A stretch of DNA of 5,569 bases from Clostridiales bacterium UBA3277 (GTDB lineage: Bacteria; Bacillota; Clostridia; Oscillospirales; Oscillospiraceae): contig DETX01000044.1 of NCBI GenBank assembly GCA_002362145.1, forward strand, positions 1-5,569. Reading direction: 5' to 3'. Within the stretch, counting starts at the first letter, position 1. Each line of letters opens with the position of its first letter. The position numbers were made by a program, and so were the translations under genes. Shown piece by piece: positions 1-4,966 of this stretch. The notes below the pieces were generated by a model. The model did not search any database. It saw only the letters and a list, made by a program, of their open reading frames with translations, and was not told the origin of the DNA.

Positions 1-4
1 TACT

Positions 5-181
5 TTACCGCACATGAGCATTCGTGCAGGGCACAGAGCACTCGCCCTCATGTCCTGCGGGAAGGACGCAGTCCTGTGTTTCGGTACAGGCCCCGGTCTG
101 CTGTTCGTCCTCCGCCCGTGCGGGAAGCACCAGACTGGTCAGCAGACATAGCAGACAGAAAATTGCCGTGAGCCGTTTCAT
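5..181 (-). CDS. Small secreted cysteine-rich protein, function unknown
   Basis: This is a 58-residue protein that I do not recognise as a named family. Residues 2-3 (KR) and a hydrophobic stretch at about 4-20 form a classical signal peptide. An ARA motif at 21-23 predicts Sec export and signal peptidase I cleavage before Glu24. The mature part would be about 35 residues with four cysteines (32, 38, 48, 52; spacing C-x5-C-x9-C-x3-C) and the motif LPAGHEGEC at 40-48. From memory, similar GHEGxC cysteine motifs occur, often repeated, in secreted proteins of gut Clostridia. The ATG at 181 is preferred because AGGGTGG (193-187) lies 5 nt upstream. A GTG at 190 would add MDD but would overlap that ribosome binding site. 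The TAA stop is at 7-5, only 4 nt from the window edge, so I cannot tell whether this is a complete small gene or the broken start of a longer repeat protein. There is no lipobox. An extracellular location is likely; the role is unknown. Confidence 0.6.
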   Translation of the reverse strand: MKRLTAIFCLLCLLTSLVLPARAEDEQQTGACTETQDCVLPAGHEGECSVPCTNAHVR

Positions 182-366
182 ATCATCCACCCTATTTCAG
201 TTTTTCTTTCTATCTCAACAGAATTCTCACGGAAAAACAATTAACTGGCTGCATAGGGTTGCGCAATTATTTTTGAAATTTGGGGATGATTTCCAGCTGT
301 GAGTTTTTCAGGCGCAGGAAGTTTGCCGCGTATCAGGGGGGCCGGGCGCTCCCTGACGGATGGGAA

Positions 367-409
367 GCGGCGTTTCCGTTCTCCCGGTATTGGGATAGAG
401 AAACGCCGC
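367..409. repeat. Long inverted repeat (hairpin) downstream of rfbC
   Basis: GCGGCGTTTC (367-376) is perfectly complementary to GAAACGCCGC (400-409), giving a 10-bp outer stem. Inside it, TCCC (382-385) can pair with GGGA (392-395) around a 6-base loop. It begins about 78 nt past the rfbC stop codon, where a terminator or an mRNA 3'-end stabiliser would sit. In the minus-strand direction the stem is followed only by TTCCC, so it lacks the T run of an ordinary intrinsic terminator. Its sequence resembles the hairpin at 3394-3426. Confidence 0.55.
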
Positions 410-442
410 ATATGTATCGTATTCAGTTTTTATTCTTTCTCA

Positions 443-470
443 ATGCCGACTGCAAAATTTTGGGCGGCAT
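443..470. repeat. Short inverted repeat just after rfbC
   Basis: ATGCCG (443-448) pairs with CGGCAT (465-470). The 16-base loop contains the self-complementary CAAAATTTTG (453-462). It lies 17 nt beyond the rfbC stop. Neither strand has a T run straight after the stem, so I do not call it a terminator. It could be a weak 3'-end structure or chance. Confidence 0.3.
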
Positions 471-486
471 ATCAAAGCCCTTTCCC

Positions 487-1095
487 TCAAAACCGGAACG
501 TTTCCCTAATGCCTGCCCATTTCTGATCCTTCTCGCTCAGATTCAGCTTCGTCCCATCCTCCATCTGATAGCCCTGGGCAGAGGCGGTGCCTTGGTAGGC
601 GCCCACAACCTGGGGCCAGCGGATGCCGATCTCCGGGTCGTTCCAGGCCATGCCGCCCTCGTCGTTGGGATGGTAAAAATCATCGCACTTGTAGCAGAAT
701 TCCGCCGTTTCACTGAGCACCAGAAAGCCGTGGGCAAAGCCCTTGGGAATCAAAAACTGCTTTTTGTTCTCCTCCGTCAGCTCCACACCATACCACTTGC
801 CATAGGTCTCGCTGCCGGAGCGAAGGTCCACCGCCACGTCGAACACCGCGCCCTTAATCACCCGCACCAGCTTGGTCTGGGGGTAGTGCTTCTGAAAATG
901 GAGCCCCCGCAGCACGCCCTTGGTACTCATGGACTGGTTGTCCTGGACAAAGGTGATAAACAGGCCGTTTTCCTCCATATCCCGCTGGCTGTAGGTCTCC
1001 ATGAAATAACCCCGGGCATCGCCGTGGACGGCGGGGGTGATCACGCACAGCCCCTCGATGCCGCCCACATTCTTCTCTACTTTGATCTGTCCCAT
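487..1095 (-). CDS. rfbC: dTDP-4-dehydrorhamnose 3,5-epimerase
   Basis: This enzyme (RfbC/RmlC) epimerises C3 and C5 of dTDP-4-dehydro-6-deoxy-D-glucose, the third step of dTDP-L-rhamnose synthesis in the cytoplasm. The 202 residues fit the family, which forms a compact cupin (double-stranded beta-helix) fold. Recognisable family signatures are DARGYFMETY (26-35), QDNQSMSTKGVLRGLHFQ (51-68) with the expected catalytic base His66 and neighbouring Arg63, KLVRVIKGAVFDVAVDLR (75-92), IPKGFAHGF (116-124), and CYKCDDFYHP (134-143), which holds the tyrosine expected to act as acid. NDPEIGIRWP (152-161) closes the core. The start at 1095 is supported by a purine-rich GAGAGGGAAAG upstream and an 18-nt gap from the rfbD stop. 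It is the last gene of the rfbB-rfbD-rfbC unit and ends in TGA. I see no missing key residue. Confidence 0.95.
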   Translation of the reverse strand: MGQIKVEKNVGGIEGLCVITPAVHGDARGYFMETYSQRDMEENGLFITFVQDNQSMSTKGVLRGLHFQKHYPQTKLVRVIKGAVFDVAVDLRSGSETYGKWYGVELTEENKKQFLIPKGFAHGFLVLSETAEFCYKCDDFYHPNDEGGMAWNDPEIGIRWPQVVGAYQGTASAQGYQMEDGTKLNLSEKDQKWAGIRETFRF

Positions 1096-1113
1096 AATCT
1101 TTCCCTCTCTCGG

Positions 1114-2058
1114 TTACAGCTGCGCTTCCTTCAAATACCGGCTGACCGCGTCCTGCCAGGTGGGAAGGGGGGTGAAGCCATTTTCCACCAGCTTGCGCTT
1201 GTCCAGCCGGCTGTTGCTGGGCCGGGCCGCCTTGCTGAGGCCGTATTCCTCCGTGGTCACGGGAATGACCTTGGTTTTCAGGCCGTACTGCCGGTAGAAC
1301 TCACAGCAGAAGTCATACCAGCTGATATAGCCGGTTTTGCACCCGGCGCTTTCATCTGTGACCTCGGAATTGGTGGCGTGGTAGTAGCCGTACTTCTCCG
1401 TCTGGCACATATCCACCAGAAGCCGCGCCAAATCATAGGTATAGGTCGGCGTTCCGATCTGGTCGTTTACCACCCGGACTTCCCCGTGGGTCTTGCCCAC
1501 ATTGATCATCGTCTTGATGAAATTCTTGCCGTTCAGGCCGAACACCCAGGCAATGCGGACGATGAAGTACTTCTCCAAAGTATCGGCCACCGCCAGCTCT
1601 CCCTCCAGCTTGGTCTGGCCGTAGACGTTCAGGGGCCGATAGTCCTTGCAGTCCGGCTCCCAGGGCTCGGTTCCCTGGCCGTCGAACACGTAATCCGTGG
1701 ACAGGTAGAGCATCTTGCAGCCGCATTTTTTGCAGGCCTCGGCAACGTTCCGGGTTCCCCCGGCGTTGACCTGGCGGACCTTTTCCACCTTGTCGTCATC
1801 CTCGGCCATATCCACCGCCGTCCAGGCGGCGCAGTGGATCACCGCGTCCGGTTTCACTTCGGCAATGCACCTTTCCACGGCCTCCCGGTCCGTGATATCC
1901 AGGCAAACATAGGGCATGGCCGTCACCGCAGAGCCGTCAGCCACTCCGGAATAGGTGCTCTGAATGTCAGAGCCCACCCCCTGGTGGCCCCGCTTTGCCA
2001 GCTCGTTCATCACGTCGTGGCCAAGCTGCCCGCCGACGCCGGTTACAAAAAACTTCAT
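1114..2058 (-). CDS. rfbD: dTDP-4-dehydrorhamnose reductase
   Basis: This is RfbD/RmlD, an extended short-chain dehydrogenase/reductase that uses NAD(P)H to reduce dTDP-4-dehydro-L-rhamnose to dTDP-L-rhamnose, the last step of the pathway. The N-terminus has the Rossmann glycine motif TGVGGQLG (6-13). Next come DAVIHCAAWTAVD (71-83), the STDYVFDG strand (120-127) and the catalytic Tyr146/Lys150 in YGQTK (146-150). VNDQIGTPTYTYDLA (197-211) and RPSNSRLD (279-286) are characteristic C-terminal substrate-domain motifs. At 314 residues it is a little longer than the roughly 280-300 usual for the family. Extra length lies around residues 30-55 and in a segment near 231-244 (SEVTDESAGCKTGY) just before SWYDFCCEF. 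The start at 2058 follows AAGGAG by 7 nt, and that ribosome binding site overlaps the rfbB stop codon. Only 11 nt separate the genes, so co-transcription and coupled translation are likely. Confidence 0.95.
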   Translation of the reverse strand: MKFFVTGVGGQLGHDVMNELAKRGHQGVGSDIQSTYSGVADGSAVTAMPYVCLDITDREAVERCIAEVKPDAVIHCAAWTAVDMAEDDDKVEKVRQVNAGGTRNVAEACKKCGCKMLYLSTDYVFDGQGTEPWEPDCKDYRPLNVYGQTKLEGELAVADTLEKYFIVRIAWVFGLNGKNFIKTMINVGKTHGEVRVVNDQIGTPTYTYDLARLLVDMCQTEKYGYYHATNSEVTDESAGCKTGYISWYDFCCEFYRQYGLKTKVIPVTTEEYGLSKAARPSNSRLDKRKLVENGFTPLPTWQDAVSRYLKEAQL

Positions 2059-2065
2059 TTTCCAG

Positions 2066-2071
2066 CTCCTT
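2066..2071 (-). promoter_or_regulatory. Ribosome binding site of rfbD overlapping the rfbB stop
   Basis: On the minus strand AAGGAG (2071-2066) lies 7 nt before the rfbD ATG and shares bases with the rfbB TAA stop, reading TAAGGAG. Ribosomes finishing rfbB therefore stop on the rfbD binding site, which points to coupled translation of the two enzymes. Confidence 0.75.
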
Positions 2072-3134
2072 ATCGATTCTTGTACATTTCCTCGTAATAC
2101 TTCTGGTAATTGCCGCTGGTCACATTGTTCATCCAGTCCTCATGATTAAGATACCAGTCGATGGTCAGCACAATACCCTTTTCAAAGGGAGTTTCGGGAT
2201 ACCAGCCTAAGTCCCTTTTGATCTTGGCCGGGTCGATGCCGTAGCGGCGGTCGTGGCCCAGCCGGTCCTCCACGTGCTTAATGAGCTCCTCGGAAATACC
2301 CTCGTCCTTCAACCGGTCGCGGAGCTGGGCAATGATAGTCTTAACGATGAAGATGTTGGGCCGCTCATTGTGGCCGCCCACATTGTACACTTCGCCGTTT
2401 CTGCCGTCGCTGGCCACCATGTCGATGGCCTTGCAGTGGTCCTCCACGTACAGCCAGTCCCGGATCTGCATCCCGTCGCCGTAGACGGGAAGCTGCTTGT
2501 GATGCTTGACGTTGTTGATCATCAGCGGAATCAGCTTCTCCGGGAACTGGTAGGGACCGTAGTTGTTGGAGCAGCGGGTGATGTTCACAGGCATCCCATA
2601 GGTGTCGTGGAAGGCCATGACGAAATGGTCGGCGCTGGCCTTGGAGGAGGAGTAGGGGCTGTGAGGATTGATGGGGGTGGTCTCCGTGAAGTAGCCCTCG
2701 GCGCCCAGGGCGCCGTAGACCTCGTCGGTGGAGACCTGGAGGTATTTCTTCCCCGTCTTCCAAGTCTTGGCGGCGGGGTCATACCAGGCTTCCTTCGCCC
2801 GCTGCAAAAGGTTCACCGTGCCCATCACATTGGTCTGCACAAAAATCTCCGGGTTGGCAATGGACCGGTCCACGTGGCTCTCCGCGGCAAAGTTGATGAC
2901 ATAGTCAAAGTCATACTTCTGGAATAGGGAAGCAACCAATTCCTTATCGCAAATGTCGCCCTGTACAAAGACGTGACGGGGGTCTCCCTCCACGCCCTTC
3001 AGGTTTTCCAGATTCCCCGCGTAGGTCAGCTTGTCCAGGTTCACCAGCAGGATGTCCTGGTACTTTTTGAGCATATAATAGACAAAGTTGGAGCCGATAA
3101 ACCCCGCGCAGCCGGTGATCAGGTATTTTTTCAT
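2070..3134 (-). CDS. rfbB: dTDP-glucose 4,6-dehydratase
   Basis: This is RfbB/RmlB, which converts dTDP-D-glucose to dTDP-4-dehydro-6-deoxy-D-glucose using tightly bound NAD+. It is an extended short-chain dehydrogenase/reductase and, in characterised members, a homodimer in the cytoplasm. The 354 residues match the family length of about 330-360. The NAD-binding glycine motif is TGCAGFIGSN (7-16). NFAAESHVDRSI (81-92) is a family signature, and STDEVYG (135-141) carries the catalytic Thr136, Asp137 and Glu138 typical of the dehydratases. YSSSK (161-165) supplies the Tyr/Lys pair, and RCSNNYGPYQFPEKLIP (187-203) and GDGMQIRDWLYVEDHC (219-234) form the nucleotide-sugar site. The start at 3134 has AAAGGAG 7 nt upstream. 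It is the first gene of the rfbB-rfbD-rfbC operon, behind a strong promoter and a leader of about 140 nt. All key residues are present. Confidence 0.97.
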   Translation of the reverse strand: MKKYLITGCAGFIGSNFVYYMLKKYQDILLVNLDKLTYAGNLENLKGVEGDPRHVFVQGDICDKELVASLFQKYDFDYVINFAAESHVDRSIANPEIFVQTNVMGTVNLLQRAKEAWYDPAAKTWKTGKKYLQVSTDEVYGALGAEGYFTETTPINPHSPYSSSKASADHFVMAFHDTYGMPVNITRCSNNYGPYQFPEKLIPLMINNVKHHKQLPVYGDGMQIRDWLYVEDHCKAIDMVASDGRNGEVYNVGGHNERPNIFIVKTIIAQLRDRLKDEGISEELIKHVEDRLGHDRRYGIDPAKIKRDLGWYPETPFEKGIVLTIDWYLNHEDWMNNVTSGNYQKYYEEMYKNR

Positions 3135-3178
3135 GTTTCTTCTCCTTTAAATGTGTCTTATATGGTTTTATGGCGGCA

Positions 3179-3197
3179 GGCTTTCCTGTGGAAAGCC
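3179..3197. repeat. 8-bp hairpin in the rfbB leader
   Basis: GGCTTTCC (3179-3186) and GGAAAGCC (3190-3197) are perfect inverted repeats with a 3-base loop. On the rfbB transcript the hairpin ends 44 nt before the start codon and about 30 nt before the ribosome binding site. The arm at 3177-3186 also complements 3202-3210 with one bulge, giving an alternative stem. Confidence 0.55.
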
Positions 3198-3226
3198 CGG
3201 CGGAAGCCTGTTTTATGCCGGAATCC

Positions 3227-3247
3227 GGCCCTTTTCGAAAAAGGGCC
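3227..3247. repeat. 9-bp hairpin early in the rfbB leader
   Basis: GGCCCTTTT (3227-3235) and AAAAGGGCC (3239-3247) form a perfect stem with a CGA loop. It lies about 27-47 nt downstream of the expected transcription start. It is not followed by a T run on the minus strand, so a terminator is unlikely. It may stabilise the 5' end of the mRNA or bind a regulator. Confidence 0.55.
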
Positions 3248-3280
3248 CAGTCCCCCAAGTTTAATCATGATATTTTAAGT

Positions 3281-3309
3281 ATTATATACATCCGAAGGCG
3301 TCGTGTCAA
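3281..3309 (-). promoter_or_regulatory. Consensus housekeeping-sigma promoter for rfbBDC
   Basis: Read on the minus strand, TTGACA (3309-3304) and TATAAT (3286-3281) match the sigma-70/sigma-A consensus at all 12 positions and are separated by exactly 17 bp. The site points at rfbB, about 147 nt upstream of its ATG, and sits in an AT-rich island within GC-rich surroundings. Such a promoter should be strong without an activator, so any control is more likely by a repressor or through the leader RNA. The start site should be near 3274. Confidence 0.88.
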
Positions 3310-3393
3310 GCCGTGGGCGGGGGTGAAAAACTTAACAAAACTGCCAAAATTACGTTTTCCGCCCGGTTTTTCCCCCTTTCTTTTCCCATTCTC

Positions 3394-3426
3394 GGGCGTT
3401 TCCCGTCCCGGGGAAAGAAAACGCCC
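3394..3426. repeat. Hairpin between the HAD gene and the rfb promoter
   Basis: GGGCGTTT (3394-3401) pairs perfectly with AAACGCCC (3419-3426). Alternatively, TTTCCC (3399-3404) pairs with GGGAAA (3411-3416) above a GGGCG/CGCCC base. It lies about 40-70 nt beyond the stop of the phosphatase gene. In the minus-strand direction it is followed by GAGAATGGG rather than T residues. It looks like a diverged relative of the hairpin at 367-409, with shared GGCGTTTCC at one end and AACGCC at the other. Confidence 0.5.
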
Positions 3427-3432
3427 CGGGCG
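3414..3432 (-). terminator. Possible intrinsic terminator after the HAD gene
   Basis: On the minus strand CGCC (3432-3429), a 3-base loop and GGCG (3425-3422) are followed directly by TTTTCTTT (3421-3414), 33 nt past the phosphatase stop codon. Position and T tract suit an intrinsic terminator for the kinase-regulator-phosphatase unit. The stem is only 4 bp and competes with the longer hairpin at 3394-3426, so the call is tentative. Confidence 0.35.
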
Positions 3433-3464
3433 AAAGCGATCCTTCGCGCGGGGGCAGAATCCTT

Positions 3465-4229
3465 CTAAAGCCGCGAGAGCAGCTCCTCCACCCGGCGGCA
3501 GTGGGCCGGGAACCGGGATAACAGGTGGGGCGCCGCGTTTTCCATGATATAGGGGCTGCCCACCATCTCCAGCATGGGCACATCGTTATCGTTGTCCCCC
3601 ACCGCCAGGACCTCCTCCGGGGAGATGCCCATGGTATCGCAGAGCTGCCGGATGCCGGTGCCCTTGGTGGCCAGGGTGAAATCCAGCCAATTTTCCCCCG
3701 CCACCGTGGGACCCGCCTGGGCCGCCCAGGGCAGGGTCAGCCGCTTTTTTCTGCCCTGGGCGCCGGCGGGGCAGTAGGCCGAGACCTTGAGGATCTCCTC
3801 CGGCACCGCCTCGGGGGATGCCACAATGGCTACGTTGTTTCCTGTGAAGTGCTCCATCCGGTAGGCGATCTCCGGCCCCTTGGGGCAGAGATAGCTGGTG
3901 TTCTCCCCGGAGATGAGGACCTCGCAGTCCTCCACCTCGAGAATCTCATGGCAGAGCCCCAGGGCCAGATCCCGGGGCAGGGCCGTCTTGGACAAAAGCC
4001 GGCCTCCGGGGCCAAAGATGGCCGCGCCATTTTCGCAGAGGCAGTACATTTCCGGCCCCAGGGGGGCGAACAGCCTCTGCAGGCTCCCGTACTGCCGCCC
4101 GCTGGCGGGGCAGAAGGCGATGCCCTTGTCCATGAGCCGCCGGATCTGGGAAAATACCGCCGGGGCGATCTGCCGCTCCCCTCCATGGAGCAGGGTTCCG
4201 TCAATGTCGCAGGCGATCAGCGAGATCAT
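3465..4229 (-). CDS. Cof-type HAD-IIB family phosphatase
   Basis: This is a haloacid dehalogenase superfamily hydrolase of the Cof/HAD-IIB branch, whose members remove phosphate from sugar phosphates and other small cytoplasmic phosphometabolites through an aspartyl-phosphate intermediate with Mg2+. All four motifs are visible: I, DIDGT with nucleophile Asp8 and acid/base Asp10; II, ASGR with Ser43; III, Lys189 in ATKGTG; IV, GDNDND at 211-216. The type IIB cap should be the stretch of about 85-185 between motifs II and III. At 254 residues it is slightly short for the usual 260-290. Its ATG overlaps the TGA of the upstream response regulator (ATGA, 4 nt), with AAGGGGGGAAG just before it inside that gene, so translation is probably coupled. 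The substrate cannot be read from sequence. It may act on a metabolite linked to the signal sensed by the adjacent two-component system, but that is inference. Confidence 0.9.
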   Translation of the reverse strand: MISLIACDIDGTLLHGGERQIAPAVFSQIRRLMDKGIAFCPASGRQYGSLQRLFAPLGPEMYCLCENGAAIFGPGGRLLSKTALPRDLALGLCHEILEVEDCEVLISGENTSYLCPKGPEIAYRMEHFTGNNVAIVASPEAVPEEILKVSAYCPAGAQGRKKRLTLPWAAQAGPTVAGENWLDFTLATKGTGIRQLCDTMGISPEEVLAVGDNDNDVPMLEMVGSPYIMENAAPHLLSRFPAHCRRVEELLSRL

Positions 4230-4966
4230 ATTCTTCCCCCCTTATTCTGGTACTCCGAGGGGGACACCCCCACCAGCTTCTTAAAGGTCGCGGAAAAATA
4301 GGCGATGTCCCGATAGCCCACCTGTTCGGCCACCTCGTAGATCTTAAGGCGGCAGTCCTTCAGCAGGGCCATGGCCCTGTGAATCCGGTATCGGGTCAGG
4401 TAGCCCAATATGGTTTCCCCGGTCTCCTTTTTAAACAGGTGGCTCAGATGTCCCTCGCTGATGCCCAAATTCCCGGCGATGGCCCCCACCGAGACCTCCG
4501 GCTCCTGATAGTGGCCCGCAATGAAGCCCGCCACCTCCTGGGCGTAGCGGCTTTGAAAGGTTTTAGGGAACTGGCTCAAAGGGTCCCGGGCGTCGGCGGC
4601 GGGGCCCTGAACGCGGAGCACCGCCTCTTCCAGCTCCCCGTCGTGGAAGGGCTTGAGCAGATAGTCCACCGCCCCCAGCCGCAGGGCGCTCTGGGCGTAG
4701 GAGAAGCTGTCGTAGGCGGTGAGAATGATGACCTTTGCCTCATTTCCCGCCTCCCGGAGACGGCGCACCATCTCGATGCCGTCCATATGGGGCATTTTGA
4801 TGTCGGTGATGATGAGATCCGGCTTCAGGGCCCGGGCCTTTTCCAGGCCCTCCTGGCCGTTGGCCGCCTGGCCCACCACTTCGCAGTTCATCTGCGCCCA
4901 GTCGGTGCCCAAAACAATGCCGGTGCGGATGAGCTCCTCATCCTCCACCACCAGAACCTTCAGCAT
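4226..4966 (-). CDS. Response regulator, receiver plus AraC-type DNA-binding domain (YesN-like)
   Basis: This is a cytoplasmic transcription factor of a two-component system. Residues 1-120 form a CheY-like receiver with acidic-pocket Glu8/Asp9, phosphoacceptor Asp55 in IITDIKMP, switch Thr83 in LTAYDS, and conserved Lys105 in DYLLKPF. A linker of about 20 residues leads to an AraC/XylS domain at about 140-243. Its two helix-turn-helix units are around 158-182 (VSVGAIAGNLGISEGHLSHL) and 208-232 (KIYEVAEQVGYRDIAYFSAT), ending in the family signature VGVSPSEYQ. At 246 residues it is compact: many YesN-like regulators have a longer middle region. The ATG at 4966 lies inside the end of the kinase gene (7-nt overlap), 7 nt after AGGAGG. 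The TGA overlaps the phosphatase ATG. It most likely responds to the adjacent kinase; in related systems the targets are often carbohydrate transport or metabolism genes. No target is visible here. Confidence 0.94.
   Translation of the reverse strand: MLKVLVVEDEELIRTGIVLGTDWAQMNCEVVGQAANGQEGLEKARALKPDLIITDIKMPHMDGIEMVRRLREAGNEAKVIILTAYDSFSYAQSALRLGAVDYLLKPFHDGELEEAVLRVQGPAADARDPLSQFPKTFQSRYAQEVAGFIAGHYQEPEVSVGAIAGNLGISEGHLSHLFKKETGETILGYLTRYRIHRAMALLKDCRLKIYEVAEQVGYRDIAYFSATFKKLVGVSPSEYQNKGGRI

Larger units (their letters stand above)
182..486. other. Gene-free gap between rfbC and the small secreted protein gene
   Basis: These 305 bases hold no credible gene on either strand. The part next to the small gene (about 195-290) is AT-rich and is where its promoter should lie, but I found no convincing pair of -35 and -10 boxes there on the minus strand. 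The rest is GC-rich and contains two inverted repeats (367-409 and 443-470), annotated separately. No hairpin followed by a run of T is visible downstream of rfbC, so the end of the rfb transcript is not fixed by a canonical terminator here. Confidence 0.6.
3135..3274 (-). promoter_or_regulatory. Structured 5' leader of the rfbBDC transcript
   Basis: If transcription starts about 7 nt past the -10 box (near 3274), the mRNA has a leader of about 140 nt before the rfbB ATG. It contains a perfect 9-bp hairpin (3227-3235 with 3239-3247), a small CCGG/CCGG stem beside it, and a perfect 8-bp hairpin (3179-3186 with 3190-3197). The 3' arm of the last hairpin can instead pair, with one bulged base, with the upstream CAGGCTTCC (3210-3202), so two folds exclude each other. 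No T run follows any stem, so a transcription attenuator is not shown. The leader ends in the rfbB ribosome binding site AAAGGAG (3148-3142). I recognise no known riboswitch. Regulation is inferred only from the foldability. Confidence 0.4.

Noticed and set aside
236..270. Possible minus-strand promoter for the small secreted protein (TTGCGC at 266-261 with TTAATT at 244-239)
   Set aside because: The -10 candidate matches the consensus at only about half its positions and the spacer is 16 bp. The region is AT-rich, so such matches arise by chance.
280..2097. A 605-codon open frame on the plus strand, antisense to rfbC and rfbD
   Set aside because: It lies opposite two clearly functional enzymes. 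Its translation is a biased mix rich in His, Gly, Leu, Ala and Val with no recognisable domain, as expected from the antisense shadow of GC-rich codons. I saw no ribosome binding site supporting its start.
2253..2927. A 224-codon plus-strand open frame opposite rfbB
   Set aside because: It is an antisense shadow of the dehydratase gene, with low-complexity Val/Gly/His/Leu content and no motif.
3227..3247. Intrinsic terminator or attenuator in the rfbB leader
   Set aside because: The stem is good, but no T run follows it in the direction of transcription, so transcription termination is not supported.
3170..3547. A plus-strand open frame crossing the intergenic region upstream of rfbB
   Set aside because: It runs through the consensus promoter and several hairpins, is rich in Pro, Arg and Gly, and ends inside the HAD gene on the opposite strand. 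There is no credible start signal.
3525..4301. A 258-codon plus-strand open frame opposite the HAD gene
   Set aside because: It runs opposite a gene with all four HAD motifs, and its composition is Gly/Leu/Ala/Pro-rich without domains, so it is a shadow.
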